Positions 38,213 to 47,163 are shown, counted from the stretch's first letter. The stretch is 64,000 nt of DNA from Mycolicibacterium hassiacum DSM 44199 (GCF_900603025.1 NZ_LR026975.1:2480001-2544000), one strand, 5' to 3'. The notes: generated by a model not told the origin, from the letters alone. Made by a program: numbers and translations.

Positions 38213-38902
38213 GTGGTTATCGAGGTGCTGCCCGGCTTCACGATCGGCCAGATCGTGCGAGCCTTCTGGGTGACGATCCAGCTGACGGTGTTCTCGGGGA
38301 TCGGCGCGCTGGTGCTGGGCACCGTGCTGGCCGCGATGCGGTTGGCGCCGGTGCCGGTCCTCAACTGGCTGGGGGCGGCCTATGTCAACGTGGTGCGCAA
38401 CTGCCCGCTGACGCTGATCCTGCTGTTCTGCTCGTTCGGGCTGTCCACCACGCTGGGGTTGCAGCTGGCGTCCCGCGATTCGCCCACCTTCGTCGCGGAC
38501 AACAACTTCCGGCTGGCGGTGCTGGGCCTGGCCGTCTACACCGCGGCGTTCGTGTGCGAGACGGTCCGCGCCGGAGTCAACACCATTCCGCTGGGTCAGG
38601 CCGAAGCGGCCCGGTCGCTGGGGCTGACGTTCGGACAGAACCTGCGGATCATTCTGTTGCCGCAGGCATTTCGGGCCACGGTGATCCCGCTCGGGTCGGT
38701 GTTGATCGCGTTGACGAAGAACACCACGATCGCCTCGGCGATCGGGGTGGCCGAGGCGGCGCTGCTGATGAAGGAGATGATCGAGAACACCGCCGCACTG
38801 CTGACGGTGGGGACGATCTTCGCGATCGGGTTCGTGCTGCTGACGCTGCCGACCGGGTTGTTCTTCGGATGGCTGGGCAAACGGCTGGCGGTGGCGCGAT
38901 GA
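38213..38902 (+). CDS. gluC: Glutamate ABC transporter permease
   Basis: A 229-residue inner-membrane permease with about five helices and the EAA loop CETVRAGVNTIPLGQAEAARSLGLTFGQNLRIILLPQAFRATVIPL that contacts the ATPase. GTG at 38213 is chosen; GTG at 38225 is also in frame. It overlaps gluD by ATGA. Confidence 0.92.
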   Translation: MVIEVLPGFTIGQIVRAFWVTIQLTVFSGIGALVLGTVLAAMRLAPVPVLNWLGAAYVNVVRNCPLTLILLFCSFGLSTTLGLQLASRDSPTFVADNNFRLAVLGLAVYTAAFVCETVRAGVNTIPLGQAEAARSLGLTFGQNLRIILLPQAFRATVIPLGSVLIALTKNTTIASAIGVAEAALLMKEMIENTAALLTVGTIFAIGFVLLTLPTGLFFGWLGKRLAVAR

Positions 38903-39780
38903 GCTCGGCATCGGTGCTGTTCGATGTGCCCGGCCCGCGGGCCCGGCTGCGCAACGTGGTGATCACCGCCGCGACCGTGGTGGTCACCGCGGCGGTGATC
39001 GTGTGGGTGCTGTCCCGGCTCGCCGACAAGGGCCAGCTCACCGCCGCCAAGTGGGAACCGTTCCTGACCGCGAACCTGTGGAAGACCTATCTGCTGCCCG
39101 GCCTGCAGGGCACGCTGACCGCCGCGGCGGTCTCGATCGTGCTGGCGCTGGTGCTGGGGGTCGCGCTCGGCGTGGGACGGCTGTCGACCCACGCGCTGAT
39201 CCGCTGGCCCTGCGCGGTGGTGATCGAGTTCTTCCGCGCGGTGCCGGTGCTGATCATGATGATCTTCGCGTACTTCCTGTACGCGTTCTACGGGGTCTTC
39301 CCGTCCCGGTACCTCGCGCTGGCCGGTGTGATCACCGGGCTGACGCTCTACAACGGGGCGGTGATCGCCGAGATCGTCCGCGCCGGGGTGCACGCACTGC
39401 CGCGCGGCCAGACCGAGGCCGCCCTCGCGATGGGGCTGACCTGGGGGCAGACGCTGCGCACGATCCTGCTGCCGCAGGCCATCACCTCGATGCTGCCGGT
39501 GCTGGTGTCGCAGCTGGTGGTGGTGCTCAAGGACACCGCGATCGGCTACCAGATCACGTTCCTCGAACTGGTGCGCCAGGGCAAGCAGATCGGGGCGAGC
39601 TACAGCAACTACATCCCCGCGCTGATCGTGGTCGCGGCGCTGATGATCGGCATCAACTTCGCGCTGTCGGCGCTGGCCACCCGGCTCGAGGTGCGGATGC
39701 GCCGGTCGCGGCGCGGGCCGGCGCCGCTGCACGGCGAGGCGGTCGAGCAGGAGGGCGCACCCGGCGCCAAGGCGGTGTAG
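38899..39780 (+). CDS. gluD: Glutamate ABC transporter permease
   Basis: A 293-residue partner permease: an extra N-terminal helix (LRNVVITAATVVVTAAVIVWVLSRL) and the His/Glu-family core with EAA loop AEIVRAGVHALPRGQTEAALAMGLTWGQTLRTILLPQAITSMLPVLVSQLVVVLKDTAIG. The C-terminal tail is Gly/Ala/Glu-rich. Coupled to gluC by an ATGA overlap. Confidence 0.92.
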   Translation: MSSASVLFDVPGPRARLRNVVITAATVVVTAAVIVWVLSRLADKGQLTAAKWEPFLTANLWKTYLLPGLQGTLTAAAVSIVLALVLGVALGVGRLSTHALIRWPCAVVIEFFRAVPVLIMMIFAYFLYAFYGVFPSRYLALAGVITGLTLYNGAVIAEIVRAGVHALPRGQTEAALAMGLTWGQTLRTILLPQAITSMLPVLVSQLVVVLKDTAIGYQITFLELVRQGKQIGASYSNYIPALIVVAALMIGINFALSALATRLEVRMRRSRRGPAPLHGEAVEQEGAPGAKAV

Positions 39781-39822
39781 CGAAGCCACGGCGCCGCGCC
39801 CGCCCGGCGGTGCACCGGCACA

Positions 39823-39852
39823 CCGGTGTTCACAGCGCCGGTGTTCAGAGCG
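39823..39852. repeat. 15-bp tandem duplication at gluD/LLM oxidoreductase junction
   Basis: CCGGTGTTCACAGCG (39823-39837) is followed directly by CCGGTGTTCAGAGCG (39838-39852), one mismatch. The second copy contains the last codons and stop of the opposing gene. Confidence 0.8.
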
Positions 39853-40678
39853 CGCCGATGAGCGCGGCGCAGCGTTCGAGTTGTGCGGCCGACGGCGGCT
39901 GGTAGAACGACAGCACCGCGTGCCGGCAGCCCGCCTCCTGGAACTCGGGCAGCTTGGCCAGCTGTTCGTCGAGCTGGCCCGCCTGGGCCGGGTGCAGGAA
40001 CAGCTGCACCGCCCGGCGGATGCCGGCCGGGTCGCGGCCGATCTCGGCGCAGGCCCGATCGAGCCGCGCATTGGCCTTGGCCCACAAGGCCACATCTCCC
40101 CGGCTGGGCCCGTTCCACTCGTCGGCGTGGCGGGCGGCGAGCCGCAGCATTCTCGGTCTCTCCGCGCCGATGACGATCGGCGGATGCGGCTGCTGCACCG
40201 GCTTGGGGTTGGCGAGCGCCTCGGTCACCCGGAAGTAGCGGCCCTCGAAGGTGACGGTCTGTTCCGTCCACAGCCGACGGATGATCGTCAGCGCCTCGTC
40301 GAGCATCGCGACCCGCTCCCCCGGCGCCGGAAACGCAAGGCCGTAACCGCGGTGCTCCGCTTCGTGCCACCCGGCGCCGATCGCGAAATCGAGCCGCCCA
40401 CCGCTGATGTGGTCGACCGTCACCGCCATCTTGGCCAGCAGCGCGGGATTGCGGTAGGTCACGCTCGACACCAGACACGAGATCCGGGCCCGGCGCACCA
40501 CGACCGCCATCGCCGCCAACGACGTCCAGCCCTCGAAGGTCGGCACGGCCGAGTCGGTCAACCCGTAGAAGTGGTCGTAGTTGGACACCGAATGGAACCC
40601 GAGCGCGTCGGCGCGGGCCCAGAACTCCTGCAGGACCGGGTAGTCGAAGGTGGGCGCGAGCTTGGCCGAGATCAGCAC
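39845..40678 (-). CDS. F420-dependent LLM-class oxidoreductase
   Basis: A 277-residue luciferase-like TIM-barrel oxidoreductase. GFHSVSNYDHFYGL, SSVTYRNPALLAKMAVTVDHISGGRLDFAIGAGWHEAEHRGYGL and PIVIGAERPRMLRLAARHADEWN are typical of F420-dependent LLM enzymes. Substrate unknown. GTG start at 40678, 24 bp downstream of the recX stop on the same strand, so it may be transcribed with recA-recX. Confidence 0.9.
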   Translation of the reverse strand: MLISAKLAPTFDYPVLQEFWARADALGFHSVSNYDHFYGLTDSAVPTFEGWTSLAAMAVVVRRARISCLVSSVTYRNPALLAKMAVTVDHISGGRLDFAIGAGWHEAEHRGYGLAFPAPGERVAMLDEALTIIRRLWTEQTVTFEGRYFRVTEALANPKPVQQPHPPIVIGAERPRMLRLAARHADEWNGPSRGDVALWAKANARLDRACAEIGRDPAGIRRAVQLFLHPAQAGQLDEQLAKLPEFQEAGCRHAVLSFYQPPSAAQLERCAALIGAL

Positions 40679-40702
40679 CAGCGCAAGCTACCCGATGCCG
40701 GA

Positions 40703-41254
40703 TCAGACCGTGCGTCGCTCCCGCTCGTTGGCCAACGCGACTTTCACCACGTCCAACGCGACACTCTGGCTGTAGCCGCGGCGGGCCAACATCCCGACCA
40801 GGCGACGCGCCACCTTCAGTTCGTCACCGTCGTCGAGTTTCTCGCGTCGCAGCCGGTCACGGACAAGTTGTTCGGCCCGCTGCCGTTCGGCGCCGCTGTC
40901 GAGACCGGCCAGCGTCGCCTCGATGACCTCGTCGTCGACGCCCTTGTCGCGCAGCCCCGCGGCAAGCGCGCGCCTGCTCTTTCCCGCTTGCCGCGCCGAT
41001 CGCACGAACTGTTCGGCGAACTCGGCATCATCGACCAACCCGACGTCCTCGAGCCGGTCGAGCACCCGATGGATGACCTCGTCGGGGTACCCGCGCCGGG
41101 TCAGCTGATCGGACAGTTCGGCGCGGGTGCGGGCCCGCGCGGTGAGCAGGCGCAGACACAGGTTCCGCGCCTGCTCCTCCCGGCTGTGGATGTCGGGCGG
41201 CCGCCGATCGGGCGCCGTGTCAGAAGTCGACGGGGGCGGGCAGGACTTCGTCAT
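40703..41254 (-). CDS. recX: Regulatory protein RecX
   Basis: Inhibits RecA filament activity. 183 residues: a disordered N-terminus and three-helix repeats ([59 protein letters not shown]...). It overlaps the end of recA by 35 nt in another frame, the arrangement known in mycobacteria, which couples its translation to recA. Confidence 0.95.
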   Translation of the reverse strand: MTKSCPPPSTSDTAPDRRPPDIHSREEQARNLCLRLLTARARTRAELSDQLTRRGYPDEVIHRVLDRLEDVGLVDDAEFAEQFVRSARQAGKSRRALAAGLRDKGVDDEVIEATLAGLDSGAERQRAEQLVRDRLRREKLDDGDELKVARRLVGMLARRGYSQSVALDVVKVALANERERRTV

Positions 41255-42260
41255 CGGTCACCACGGGCCCAATGCCGAGCTTCTCCTTGATCTTCTTCTC
41301 GATCTCGTTGGCGATGTCGGGGTTCTCCATCAGGAAGTTGCGGGCGTTCTCCTTGCCCTGCCCCAGCTGCTCACCCTCGTAGGTGAACCAGGAGCCCGAC
41401 TTGCGGATGAAGCCCTGCTCGACACCCATGTCGATGAGCGAACCCTCCCGGCTGATGCCGCGGCCGTAGAGGATGTCGAACTCGGCCTGCTTGAACGGCG
41501 GAGCGACCTTGTTCTTGACGACCTTGACCCGGGTGCGGTTACCGACCGCCTCGGTCCCGTCCTTGAGCGTCTCGATGCGCCGCACGTCCAGCCGCACCGA
41601 CGAGTAGAACTTCAGCGCCTTGCCGCCCGTGGTGGTCTCCGGCGAACCGAACATGACACCGACCTTCTCGCGCAGCTGGTTGATGAAGATCGCGGTGGTG
41701 CCGGAACTGCTCAGCGCACCGGTCATCTTCCGCATCGCCTGGCTCATCAACCGCGCCTGCAACCCGACATGGCTGTCGCCCATCTCGCCTTCGATCTCGG
41801 CGCGCGGCACCAGCGCGGCCACCGAGTCGACGACCAGGATGTCGATCGCGCCGGAGCGAACCAGCATGTCGGCGATCTCCAGCGCCTGCTCGCCGGTGTC
41901 GGGCTGGCTGACCAGCAGCGCGTCGGTGTCCACCCCCAGCTTCTTGGCGTACTCCGGGTCCAGCGCGTGTTCGGCGTCGATGAACGCGGCGATCCCGCCG
42001 GCGGCCTGGGCGTTGGCCACCGCGTGCAGCGCCACGGTGGTCTTACCCGAGGACTCCGGGCCGTAGATCTCGATGATGCGTCCGCGCGGCAGCCCGCCGA
42101 TGCCCAGCGCCACATCCAGCGCGATCGAACCGGTGGGGATGACCGAGATCGGCTGGCGGCTCTCCTCGCCCAGGCGCATCACCGCGCCCTTGCCGTGCGC
42201 CTTCTCGATCTGCGCGAGGGCCAGCTCAAGGGCTTTCTCGCGGTCCGGGGCCTGCGTCAT
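41220..42260 (-). CDS. recA: Recombinase RecA (intein-free)
   Basis: Strand-exchange recombinase and co-protease for LexA. 346 residues with Walker A GPESSGKT at residues 67-74, Walker B ([10 protein letters not shown]), DNA-binding loops ([20 protein letters not shown] and [13 protein letters not shown]) and the ATP-dependent [14 protein letters not shown] region uninterrupted. In M. tuberculosis an intein sits after the VKVVKNK motif; here the sequence continues directly into [10 protein letters not shown] at 42260 matches the family. Two promoters with different damage responses lie upstream. Confidence 0.97.
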   Translation of the reverse strand: MTQAPDREKALELALAQIEKAHGKGAVMRLGEESRQPISVIPTGSIALDVALGIGGLPRGRIIEIYGPESSGKTTVALHAVANAQAAGGIAAFIDAEHALDPEYAKKLGVDTDALLVSQPDTGEQALEIADMLVRSGAIDILVVDSVAALVPRAEIEGEMGDSHVGLQARLMSQAMRKMTGALSSSGTTAIFINQLREKVGVMFGSPETTTGGKALKFYSSVRLDVRRIETLKDGTEAVGNRTRVKVVKNKVAPPFKQAEFDILYGRGISREGSLIDMGVEQGFIRKSGSWFTYEGEQLGQGKENARNFLMENPDIANEIEKKIKEKLGIGPVVTDDEVLPAPVDF

Positions 42261-42309
42261 GGGTGGTTCTCCATCCTGTCCGTGATCGGTTTTCGATCGG
42301 TTGGCCGTG

Positions 42310-42332
42310 ACGCTAGAGGTCGGTACCGACAA
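42310..42332 (-). promoter_or_regulatory. RecA/LexA-independent (PafBC-type) promoter of recA
   Basis: On the minus strand TTGTCGGTA (42324-42332), an 8-nt spacer, then TAGCGT (42310-42315) matches the RecA-NDp consensus TTGTCRGTG-N8-TANNNT used by the PafBC regulators. Transcription would start about 43 nt before the recA ATG. Confidence 0.75.
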
Positions 42333-42365
42333 GTTCGGCCTGACCAGCCTCCGGCGCTGCCCTCC

Positions 42366-42388
42366 ACCCTAGACGAACAGGTGTTCGA
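42366..42388 (-). promoter_or_regulatory. SOS-regulated promoter of recA (LexA box plus -10)
   Basis: The box at 42373-42388 (ACGAACAGGTGTTCGA as written) matches TCGAAC-N4-GTTCGA at 11 of 12 positions. Immediately downstream on the minus strand is TAGGGT (42366-42371) as -10, so LexA binding would cover the promoter. Confidence 0.8.
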
Positions 42389-42436
42389 TTCAAGCGGACA
42401 CGCCGTCGCCCGCGAAAGCCCGATCGCGCGGAAGGG

Positions 42437-42631
42437 TCACCACTGATCGCGTGGCACGTCGAAATCGGCGCACAGCGCCCGCCAGACGTCACGCGGATCG
42501 ACCCCGTCCTCGATCGCCTGAGCCGCGGTGCGGCCGTCGAGTGCGGTCAGCACGTGATCGATGAGCAACGACTGGCCCCGCACCCGGCCGAACTGCCGCT
42601 CGACGAGTTCATGAAACTCCGTCAACCGCAC
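42437..42631 (-). CDS. DUF3046 family protein
   Basis: A 64-residue protein matching Rv2738c/DUF3046 (MRLTEFHELVERQFG...VWRALCADFDVP). Family function unknown; it lies upstream of recA in actinobacteria. GTG at 42631 lies 8 nt after TAGCGT, suggesting a leaderless mRNA. Confidence 0.9.
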   Translation of the reverse strand: MRLTEFHELVERQFGRVRGQSLLIDHVLTALDGRTAAQAIEDGVDPRDVWRALCADFDVPRDQW

Positions 42632-42639
42632 GTGGTGAA

Positions 42640-42645
42640 ACGCTA
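42640..42645 (-). promoter_or_regulatory. -10 element of the DUF3046 gene
   Basis: TAGCGT on the minus strand ends 8 nt before the GTG at 42631. Confidence 0.5.
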
Positions 42646-43815
42646 CGCCTGGTCGCTCAGTGATTCATGGCACACCCGTACCGGATCGGCCACCTGCGTG
42701 ACCGTGGCCCCCGCGCGCCGGGCCGCTTCCCGGTAGCTCGCCGACCCGAGTACCCGTTGCACCGCGGCGACCAGCGCGTCGGCGGTCAGCGGCCGCACCA
42801 GCTCGCCACAGCCCTGGCGCACAACGCGATTCGCGATCTCCCACTGGTCACCGCCGCCCGGCACCACCACCAACGGCACCCCGGCCAGCAGCGCTTTGGA
42901 CACCATGCCGTGTCCCCCACCGCAGATCACCAGGTCCGCGTGCGAGAGCAGCTCGTCCTGGCGGCCCAGCCCCACCACCGCCCACGGCGGTGCCGCGAGC
43001 TCGGGCCCGCTCAGCCGGGACACCACCAGCCGGGCCCCGTCGGGCAGCGTCTCCCCCGGCGTCAGCGCCTGCAGCGCCACCTCGGCCACCCCGTGCGCCC
43101 CGGTGGTCGCGGTGGACGGCGCCACCACCACGACCGGCCCGGTTCCGGGCGGTATCGGCAGCGTCGTGGCGGTCGGTTCGAAATGCAGCGGACCGACCAG
43201 CACCGCCTCCGCGGGCCAGTCCGGACGCGGCACCTCCAGGGCCGGCAGGGTGGCGATGAGCCGCCGTCGCGGACCGGGACCGGCGCCGGGCAACCCGATG
43301 CCGCGCCGCGCGGCCGCGCGCTGGCGCAGCCCGCGCCGATAGGACCGTGCCGACAGGGCGCGCAGGACCGCATCCCGCAGCCGGCCCCGCCAGCCGACTC
43401 CCGGGGCGAGCCCGCTGCCGATCGGCGGCAGCCCCTTCGACGGCAGGTACAGCGGGTGCGGGTTCAGCTCCACCCACGGCAGCCCGATCAGTTCGGCCGC
43501 CATCCCACCGCAGGCCGTGATGGCATCGGAGACCACCAGGTCGGGCGCCAGTTCGGTCAGCTGCGGCGCGTTGAGCACCGCCATCCGTGCGGCCCGCTCG
43601 TGGATCTTGGCGCCGGCGTCGGAATCGTCGTCGGTCTCGGCGGCCGACAATCCCAGCAGTTCGATCGCGTCCACCCCGGCGGCCCGGGCCACCGCCAACC
43701 GTTCCACCCCGGTGAGCAGGGTGGGCGTGTCGCCGTGCGCCGACAACCGCAGACACAGTGCGATCGCCGGAAACGCGTGTCCGGGATCGGGACCGGCAAC
43801 CACCGCGACGCGCAT
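42643..43815 (-). CDS. MGT-type glycosyltransferase (Rv2739c-like)
   Basis: A 390-residue GT-B/GT1-like glycosyltransferase. The N-terminal domain starts MRVAVVAGPDPGHAFPAIALCLRLSAHGDTPTLLTG, with LVVSDAITACGGMAAELIGLPWVELNPHPLY; the C-terminal donor-binding segment is DLVICGGGHGMVSKALLAGVPLVVVPGGGDQWEIANRVVRQGCG, the typical GGG/HGxxxxALxxGxP-x8-DQ pattern. Acceptor unknown. ATG at 43815 is chosen; an ATG at 43827 is in frame. The gene's 3' end overlaps the DUF3046 promoter region. Confidence 0.9.
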   Translation of the reverse strand: MRVAVVAGPDPGHAFPAIALCLRLSAHGDTPTLLTGVERLAVARAAGVDAIELLGLSAAETDDDSDAGAKIHERAARMAVLNAPQLTELAPDLVVSDAITACGGMAAELIGLPWVELNPHPLYLPSKGLPPIGSGLAPGVGWRGRLRDAVLRALSARSYRRGLRQRAAARRGIGLPGAGPGPRRRLIATLPALEVPRPDWPAEAVLVGPLHFEPTATTLPIPPGTGPVVVVAPSTATTGAHGVAEVALQALTPGETLPDGARLVVSRLSGPELAAPPWAVVGLGRQDELLSHADLVICGGGHGMVSKALLAGVPLVVVPGGGDQWEIANRVVRQGCGELVRPLTADALVAAVQRVLGSASYREAARRAGATVTQVADPVRVCHESLSDQA

Positions 43816-43845
43816 TTTGCCTACCATGCCACACCCCGGTGTGAC

Positions 43846-43851
43846 TAGGCT
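43846..43851 (+). promoter_or_regulatory. -10 element of ephG
   Basis: TAGGCT ends 7 nt before the ATG at 43859. Confidence 0.55.
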
Positions 43852-43858
43852 GACCGCC

Positions 43859-44299
43859 ATGACCGACCAGGCTTCCGGACTGCAGATCGACGTCGACAAC
43901 GCCGCCACCGTGCAGACCTTCCTGTCCTCGCTGCAGGACGAGGACTACGAAACCGCCGACCGACTGCTCGCCGACCAGGCCGAATGGCAGAACGTCGGTT
44001 TCCCGACCGTCCGCGGTCGCGATCGCATCATCGGGATGATGCGCCGCGGCCAGGGCCGGTTCCGGTTCGAGGTCAAGATCCATCGCATCGCCGCCGAGGG
44101 CAACGCGGTGCTGACCGAGCGCACCGACGCCCTGGAGTTCGGTCCCGTGCGCCTGCAGTTCTGGGTGTGCGGGGTGTTCGAGGTGCACGATGGCCGAATC
44201 ACCTTGTGGCGGGACTATTTCGACATGTTCGACTTCCTCAAGGCCACCGTTCGTGGTATAGCGGCGACGGTGTTCCCATCGCTGCGGCCTACGATGTAG
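43859..44299 (+). CDS. ephG: Limonene-1,2-epoxide hydrolase family epoxide hydrolase EphG
   Basis: A 146-residue cytoplasmic epoxide hydrolase with the compact LEH cone fold (not alpha/beta-hydrolase). The catalytic Asp-Arg-Asp set is represented by TERTDALEFG (Arg and Asp) and WRDYFDMFDF (Asp). The M. tuberculosis homologue Rv2740 accepts bulky, sterol-like epoxides. Leaderless start after TAGGCT. Divergent from the glycosyltransferase, with 43 bp between starts. Confidence 0.93.
   Translation: MTDQASGLQIDVDNAATVQTFLSSLQDEDYETADRLLADQAEWQNVGFPTVRGRDRIIGMMRRGQGRFRFEVKIHRIAAEGNAVLTERTDALEFGPVRLQFWVCGVFEVHDGRITLWRDYFDMFDFLKATVRGIAATVFPSLRPTM
44290..44295 (+). promoter_or_regulatory. -10 element of the DUF5313 gene
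   Basis: TACGAT overlaps the last codons of ephG and ends 7 nt before the ATG at 44303. Confidence 0.5.
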
Positions 44300-44302
44300 G
44301 CC

Positions 44303-44713
44303 ATGGGTAGTACGCGAACTCGTCCCAACCTCTGGCAATACATCGGCTACTGCTACGGCAAGCGGCTACCCGATTCGATGCGGGACTGGGTTCGCGAAGA
44401 CCTCGCCGGCAAAGGCGCCACGGCGCGCATGATGATCCGGGTCTTCATCCCGGCGTTCCTGATCATCCTGCCGCTGTTCTTCGTCCCCACCAGCTGGGAC
44501 GTGCGGATTTCCATGACCTTGCCGATCCTGATCCCGTTCGTGTACTTCTCGCACGCGCTGAACAAGGTGTGGCGCCGGCACATGCTCCGCAAACACGGCT
44601 TGGATCCGGCTCTGGCGGATGAGCTGCAGCGGCAGAAGAAGGCCCACATCCACGAGGCGTACGTCGCGCGCTACGGCCCCCGGGTCGGGCCGCCCAGCTC
44701 GCACGACGTGTGA
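44303..44713 (+). CDS. DUF5313 family membrane protein
   Basis: A 136-residue protein: RPNLWQYIGYCYGKRLPDSMRDWVREDLAGKGATARMMIRVFIPAFLIILPLFFVP, a second helix (MTLPILIPFVYFSHALNKVW) and a basic tail. The N-terminal RPNxWQxxxYxxGxxLP-x4-WV pattern is the DUF5313 signature. Function unknown. It converges on pspM. Confidence 0.85.
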   Translation: MGSTRTRPNLWQYIGYCYGKRLPDSMRDWVREDLAGKGATARMMIRVFIPAFLIILPLFFVPTSWDVRISMTLPILIPFVYFSHALNKVWRRHMLRKHGLDPALADELQRQKKAHIHEAYVARYGPRVGPPSSHDV

Positions 44714-44738
44714 CGCAGCCGACCCCGCCCGCTGACAG

Positions 44739-45557
44739 CTAGGCGCTGCGCAGCCGGCCGAGCTCGTCGAACGCCTGCGCCCAGCCCAGCAGCCGATCGG
44801 TCGCGTTGGACACCTCGTCACGGTACCGCTGCCGGGTGATCGGCGAGCTCCATGACTGTTCAGAGTTGACCGCCGAGACCAGCCGGGCCGCCGCGTCCAC
44901 CAGCGCGTGGTACTGCCGCCCGCCGTGGTACAGCTGCGCGGTGTAGGCGGTGATCGTGGGTTCCAGGTGGGCCCGGGAATGCGGTGCCGACCGGATGGCC
45001 TGCTCCATGGCGACCACCTCGTTGGCGGTGGCGGCCATCGCCGCCGCGGATCGATTCGCCGCCTCCATCAGTTCGCGCAGCTCCTCACCGGGCAGCATCC
45101 TGCCCCGCTGCAGCACACCCAGCAGCGAGTACAGCGCCCGTTCGGCGGCGGCCAGGTCGCTCATCGGCCGCCGAGCGGCCGACCACCGGGGCGGCAGCCG
45201 CCGGCCGGCGTCGGTGCGGGGCGGCGGCAGCGGTTCGGCCCGCAGCCACCGGTACCGCGCGAACGCCAGCGTGGCAAGGAACCCCGCGCCGACCGCGATC
45301 GGCGCCGGGATGAACAGCGCCCAGAACGGCAACTCCCACGCCGACAACAGCCCGGTCACCCCGAGCCAGAACAGACACGAGATCGAGAAGAACACCCCGG
45401 CGCGCAGTGCCCACCGCCGCTTGCGCAACAGCTTGGCGCGCGGATCGGCTGCGGCGCTGAGCCGTTCGGCGATCGACTCGGCCACCTCGGCCGCGGTGTC
45501 GACTCCGCGCTGCAGCAGCGAGTGCCAGGCATCCGGTCTGTCTGCGCGGAAACTCAC
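44739..45557 (-). CDS. pspM: PspM-like membrane protein (Rv2743c)
   Basis: A 272-residue protein with two adjacent transmembrane helices at about residues 50-100 (AGVFFSISCLFWLGVTGLL and ALFIPAPIAVGAGFLATLAFA) and a long helical C-terminal domain. It is the mycobacterial partner of PspA in the envelope-stress response. Third gene of clgR-pspA-pspM. I see no fourth gene corresponding to Rv2742c (PspN); a convergent DUF5313 gene follows after 25 bp. Confidence 0.88.
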   Translation of the reverse strand: MSFRADRPDAWHSLLQRGVDTAAEVAESIAERLSAAADPRAKLLRKRRWALRAGVFFSISCLFWLGVTGLLSAWELPFWALFIPAPIAVGAGFLATLAFARYRWLRAEPLPPPRTDAGRRLPPRWSAARRPMSDLAAAERALYSLLGVLQRGRMLPGEELRELMEAANRSAAAMAATANEVVAMEQAIRSAPHSRAHLEPTITAYTAQLYHGGRQYHALVDAAARLVSAVNSEQSWSSPITRQRYRDEVSNATDRLLGWAQAFDELGRLRSA

Positions 45558-45627
45558 TGCTACTGCTCCTCGTCAATGCGGTGTCACGCGCGCAGCCCGA
45601 CGAGTCCGTCCGGCTCCGCGCGAAAAA

Positions 45628-46443
45628 CTATTGCGACAGCGGGTTTTCCGGTGTCGCCCGGGGTTGGTTGGTCGCAGGTGTGGCGGGCGCGCCCGCGGTC
45701 TGGCCGCCGGCCGGCAGCTGCTCGCCGCGCATGGAGGCGCGGATCTGCTCGAGCCGCTGGTGACCGGCCAGCTGCACGCTGGCCTGCTGCACCTCCAGCA
45801 TGCGGCCCTGCACCGAATTCTGTGCCAGCTCAGCGGCTCCCATCGCGTTGGCGTAGCGGCGCTCGATCTTCTCCCGCACCTCGTCGAGGCTCGGCGTGTT
45901 GCCCGGCGCGGCCAGTTCGCTCATCGACCGCAGCGAGTTGGCCACCTGCTCCTGCATCTTGGCCTGCTCGAGCTGCGACAGCAGCTTGGTGCGCTCGGCG
46001 ATCTTCTGCTGCAGCACCATGGCGTTCTGCTCAACCGCCTTCTTGGCCTGCGCCGCGGCCTGCAGCGCCTGATCGTGCAGCACCTTGAGGTCTTCCACGC
46101 TCTGCTCGGCGGTCACCAGCTGGGCGGCGAACGCCTCGGCGGCGTTGGTGTACTCGGTCGCCTTGGCGGTGTCCCCCGCGGCCGCGGCCTCGTCCGCGAG
46201 CGTCAGCGCCTGACGGACGTTGACCTGCAGCTTCTCGATCTCGGCCAGCTGCCGGTTCAACCGCATCTCGAGCTGGCGCTGGTTGCCGATCACCTGCGCG
46301 GCCTGCTGGGTCAGCGCCTGGTGCTGACGCTGCGCCTCCTCGATGGCCTGCTGGATCTGCACCTTCGGGTCGGCGTACTCGTCGACCTTCGAGCTGAACA
46401 GCGCCATCAGGTAGCGCCACGCTTTCACGAACGGATTGGCCAT
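45628..46443 (-). CDS. pspA: Phage shock protein A homologue (35 kDa antigen)
   Basis: A 271-residue peripheral membrane protein of the PspA/IM30 family, predicted to be almost entirely coiled coil: the amphipathic N-terminal [34 protein letters not shown] is followed by long Gln/Ala/Glu helices. The C-terminus is Pro/Thr-rich and unstructured. It assembles on stressed membranes. ATG start at 46443, in the clgR operon; 157 bp separate it from clgR. Confidence 0.95.
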   Translation of the reverse strand: MANPFVKAWRYLMALFSSKVDEYADPKVQIQQAIEEAQRQHQALTQQAAQVIGNQRQLEMRLNRQLAEIEKLQVNVRQALTLADEAAAAGDTAKATEYTNAAEAFAAQLVTAEQSVEDLKVLHDQALQAAAQAKKAVEQNAMVLQQKIAERTKLLSQLEQAKMQEQVANSLRSMSELAAPGNTPSLDEVREKIERRYANAMGAAELAQNSVQGRMLEVQQASVQLAGHQRLEQIRASMRGEQLPAGGQTAGAPATPATNQPRATPENPLSQ

Positions 46444-46600
46444 GGGTTCACTCCGCCTTCGTCGTCGGTGCCTGCGTATCGGTGCGTCTCGGTCCGTGTC
46501 CGGGGGTGCGTCGGCTCGTCGGTCTCCGCCTCACCGTGGTGCCCAATCTATCGGGTCGGTCGGTGTCGCCGCAGCAGCAACTCGGCCCCGATCGGGCCGG

Positions 46601-47050
46601 TCAGGCCACCGCCATCGACACCGGCTGCGGAATGACCACTTTGGTGGTGACGTCGATGTTGGCCGACACTTCGGCGGGCAGGTCCGCAGACGCCCCGGCG
46701 CCCGCCGCCGCGGCGGGCCGGGTCCCGTCCCGCCCGGCCCGGACGCCGTCGCGGTCGAGCGATGCGGCCCGGTCGACGGCCGGCTCGAGCGCCGCGTCGC
46801 CGGCGAGTGCCTGCTCCTCGCGGGCCACCTCGATCCCGGCGTCGATCAGCACCCGCGACAGCGGCACCTCCAGCGCGTTGCAGATGGCGTTGAGCAGTTC
46901 GCTCGACGCCTCTTTGCGGCCGCGCTCGATCTCGGAGAGGTACCCGAGGCTGACCCGGGCGGAATCCGACACCTCGCGCAGGGTGCGGCCCTGCTCGGTG
47001 CGGGCACGACGCAGGACGTCGCCGATCACTTCTCGCAACAAGGTCGCCAT
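46601..47050 (-). CDS. clgR: Transcriptional regulator ClgR
   Basis: Activator of clp protease, psp and chaperone genes. 149 residues: an XRE-type helix-turn-helix at about residues 10-65 ([52 protein letters not shown]) and an Ala-rich tail ending PVSMAVA. The small hydrophobic C-terminus resembles ClpP-recognised degrons; ClgR is a Clp substrate in related bacteria. ATG at 47050 follows GAGGAGAGG. A SigE/SigH-type promoter lies about 70 bp upstream. Confidence 0.93.
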   Translation of the reverse strand: MATLLREVIGDVLRRARTEQGRTLREVSDSARVSLGYLSEIERGRKEASSELLNAICNALEVPLSRVLIDAGIEVAREEQALAGDAALEPAVDRAASLDRDGVRAGRDGTRPAAAAGAGASADLPAEVSANIDVTTKVVIPQPVSMAVA

Positions 47051-47119
47051 CGTCCTCTCCTCATCACAAAGTCTGCCCCAGGCTGCCGCGCGACCGCACG
47101 GCAGATCCCCGCATATGCT

Positions 47120-47147
47120 CAACGCCGCCGGGGCCACCCGGGTTCCC
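47120..47147 (-). promoter_or_regulatory. SigE/SigH-type promoter of clgR
   Basis: On the minus strand GGAAC (47142-47146), a 17-nt spacer and CGTTG (47120-47124), the same geometry as the sigB promoter. M. tuberculosis clgR is SigE-dependent, which supports the assignment. Leader about 60-65 nt. Confidence 0.75.
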
Positions 47148-47163
47148 GGCGGCCCGGCAGCGG

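Noticed and set aside
41220..41560. Intein remnant in recA
   Set aside because: The reading frame is continuous and aligns to intein-free RecA with no extra residues.
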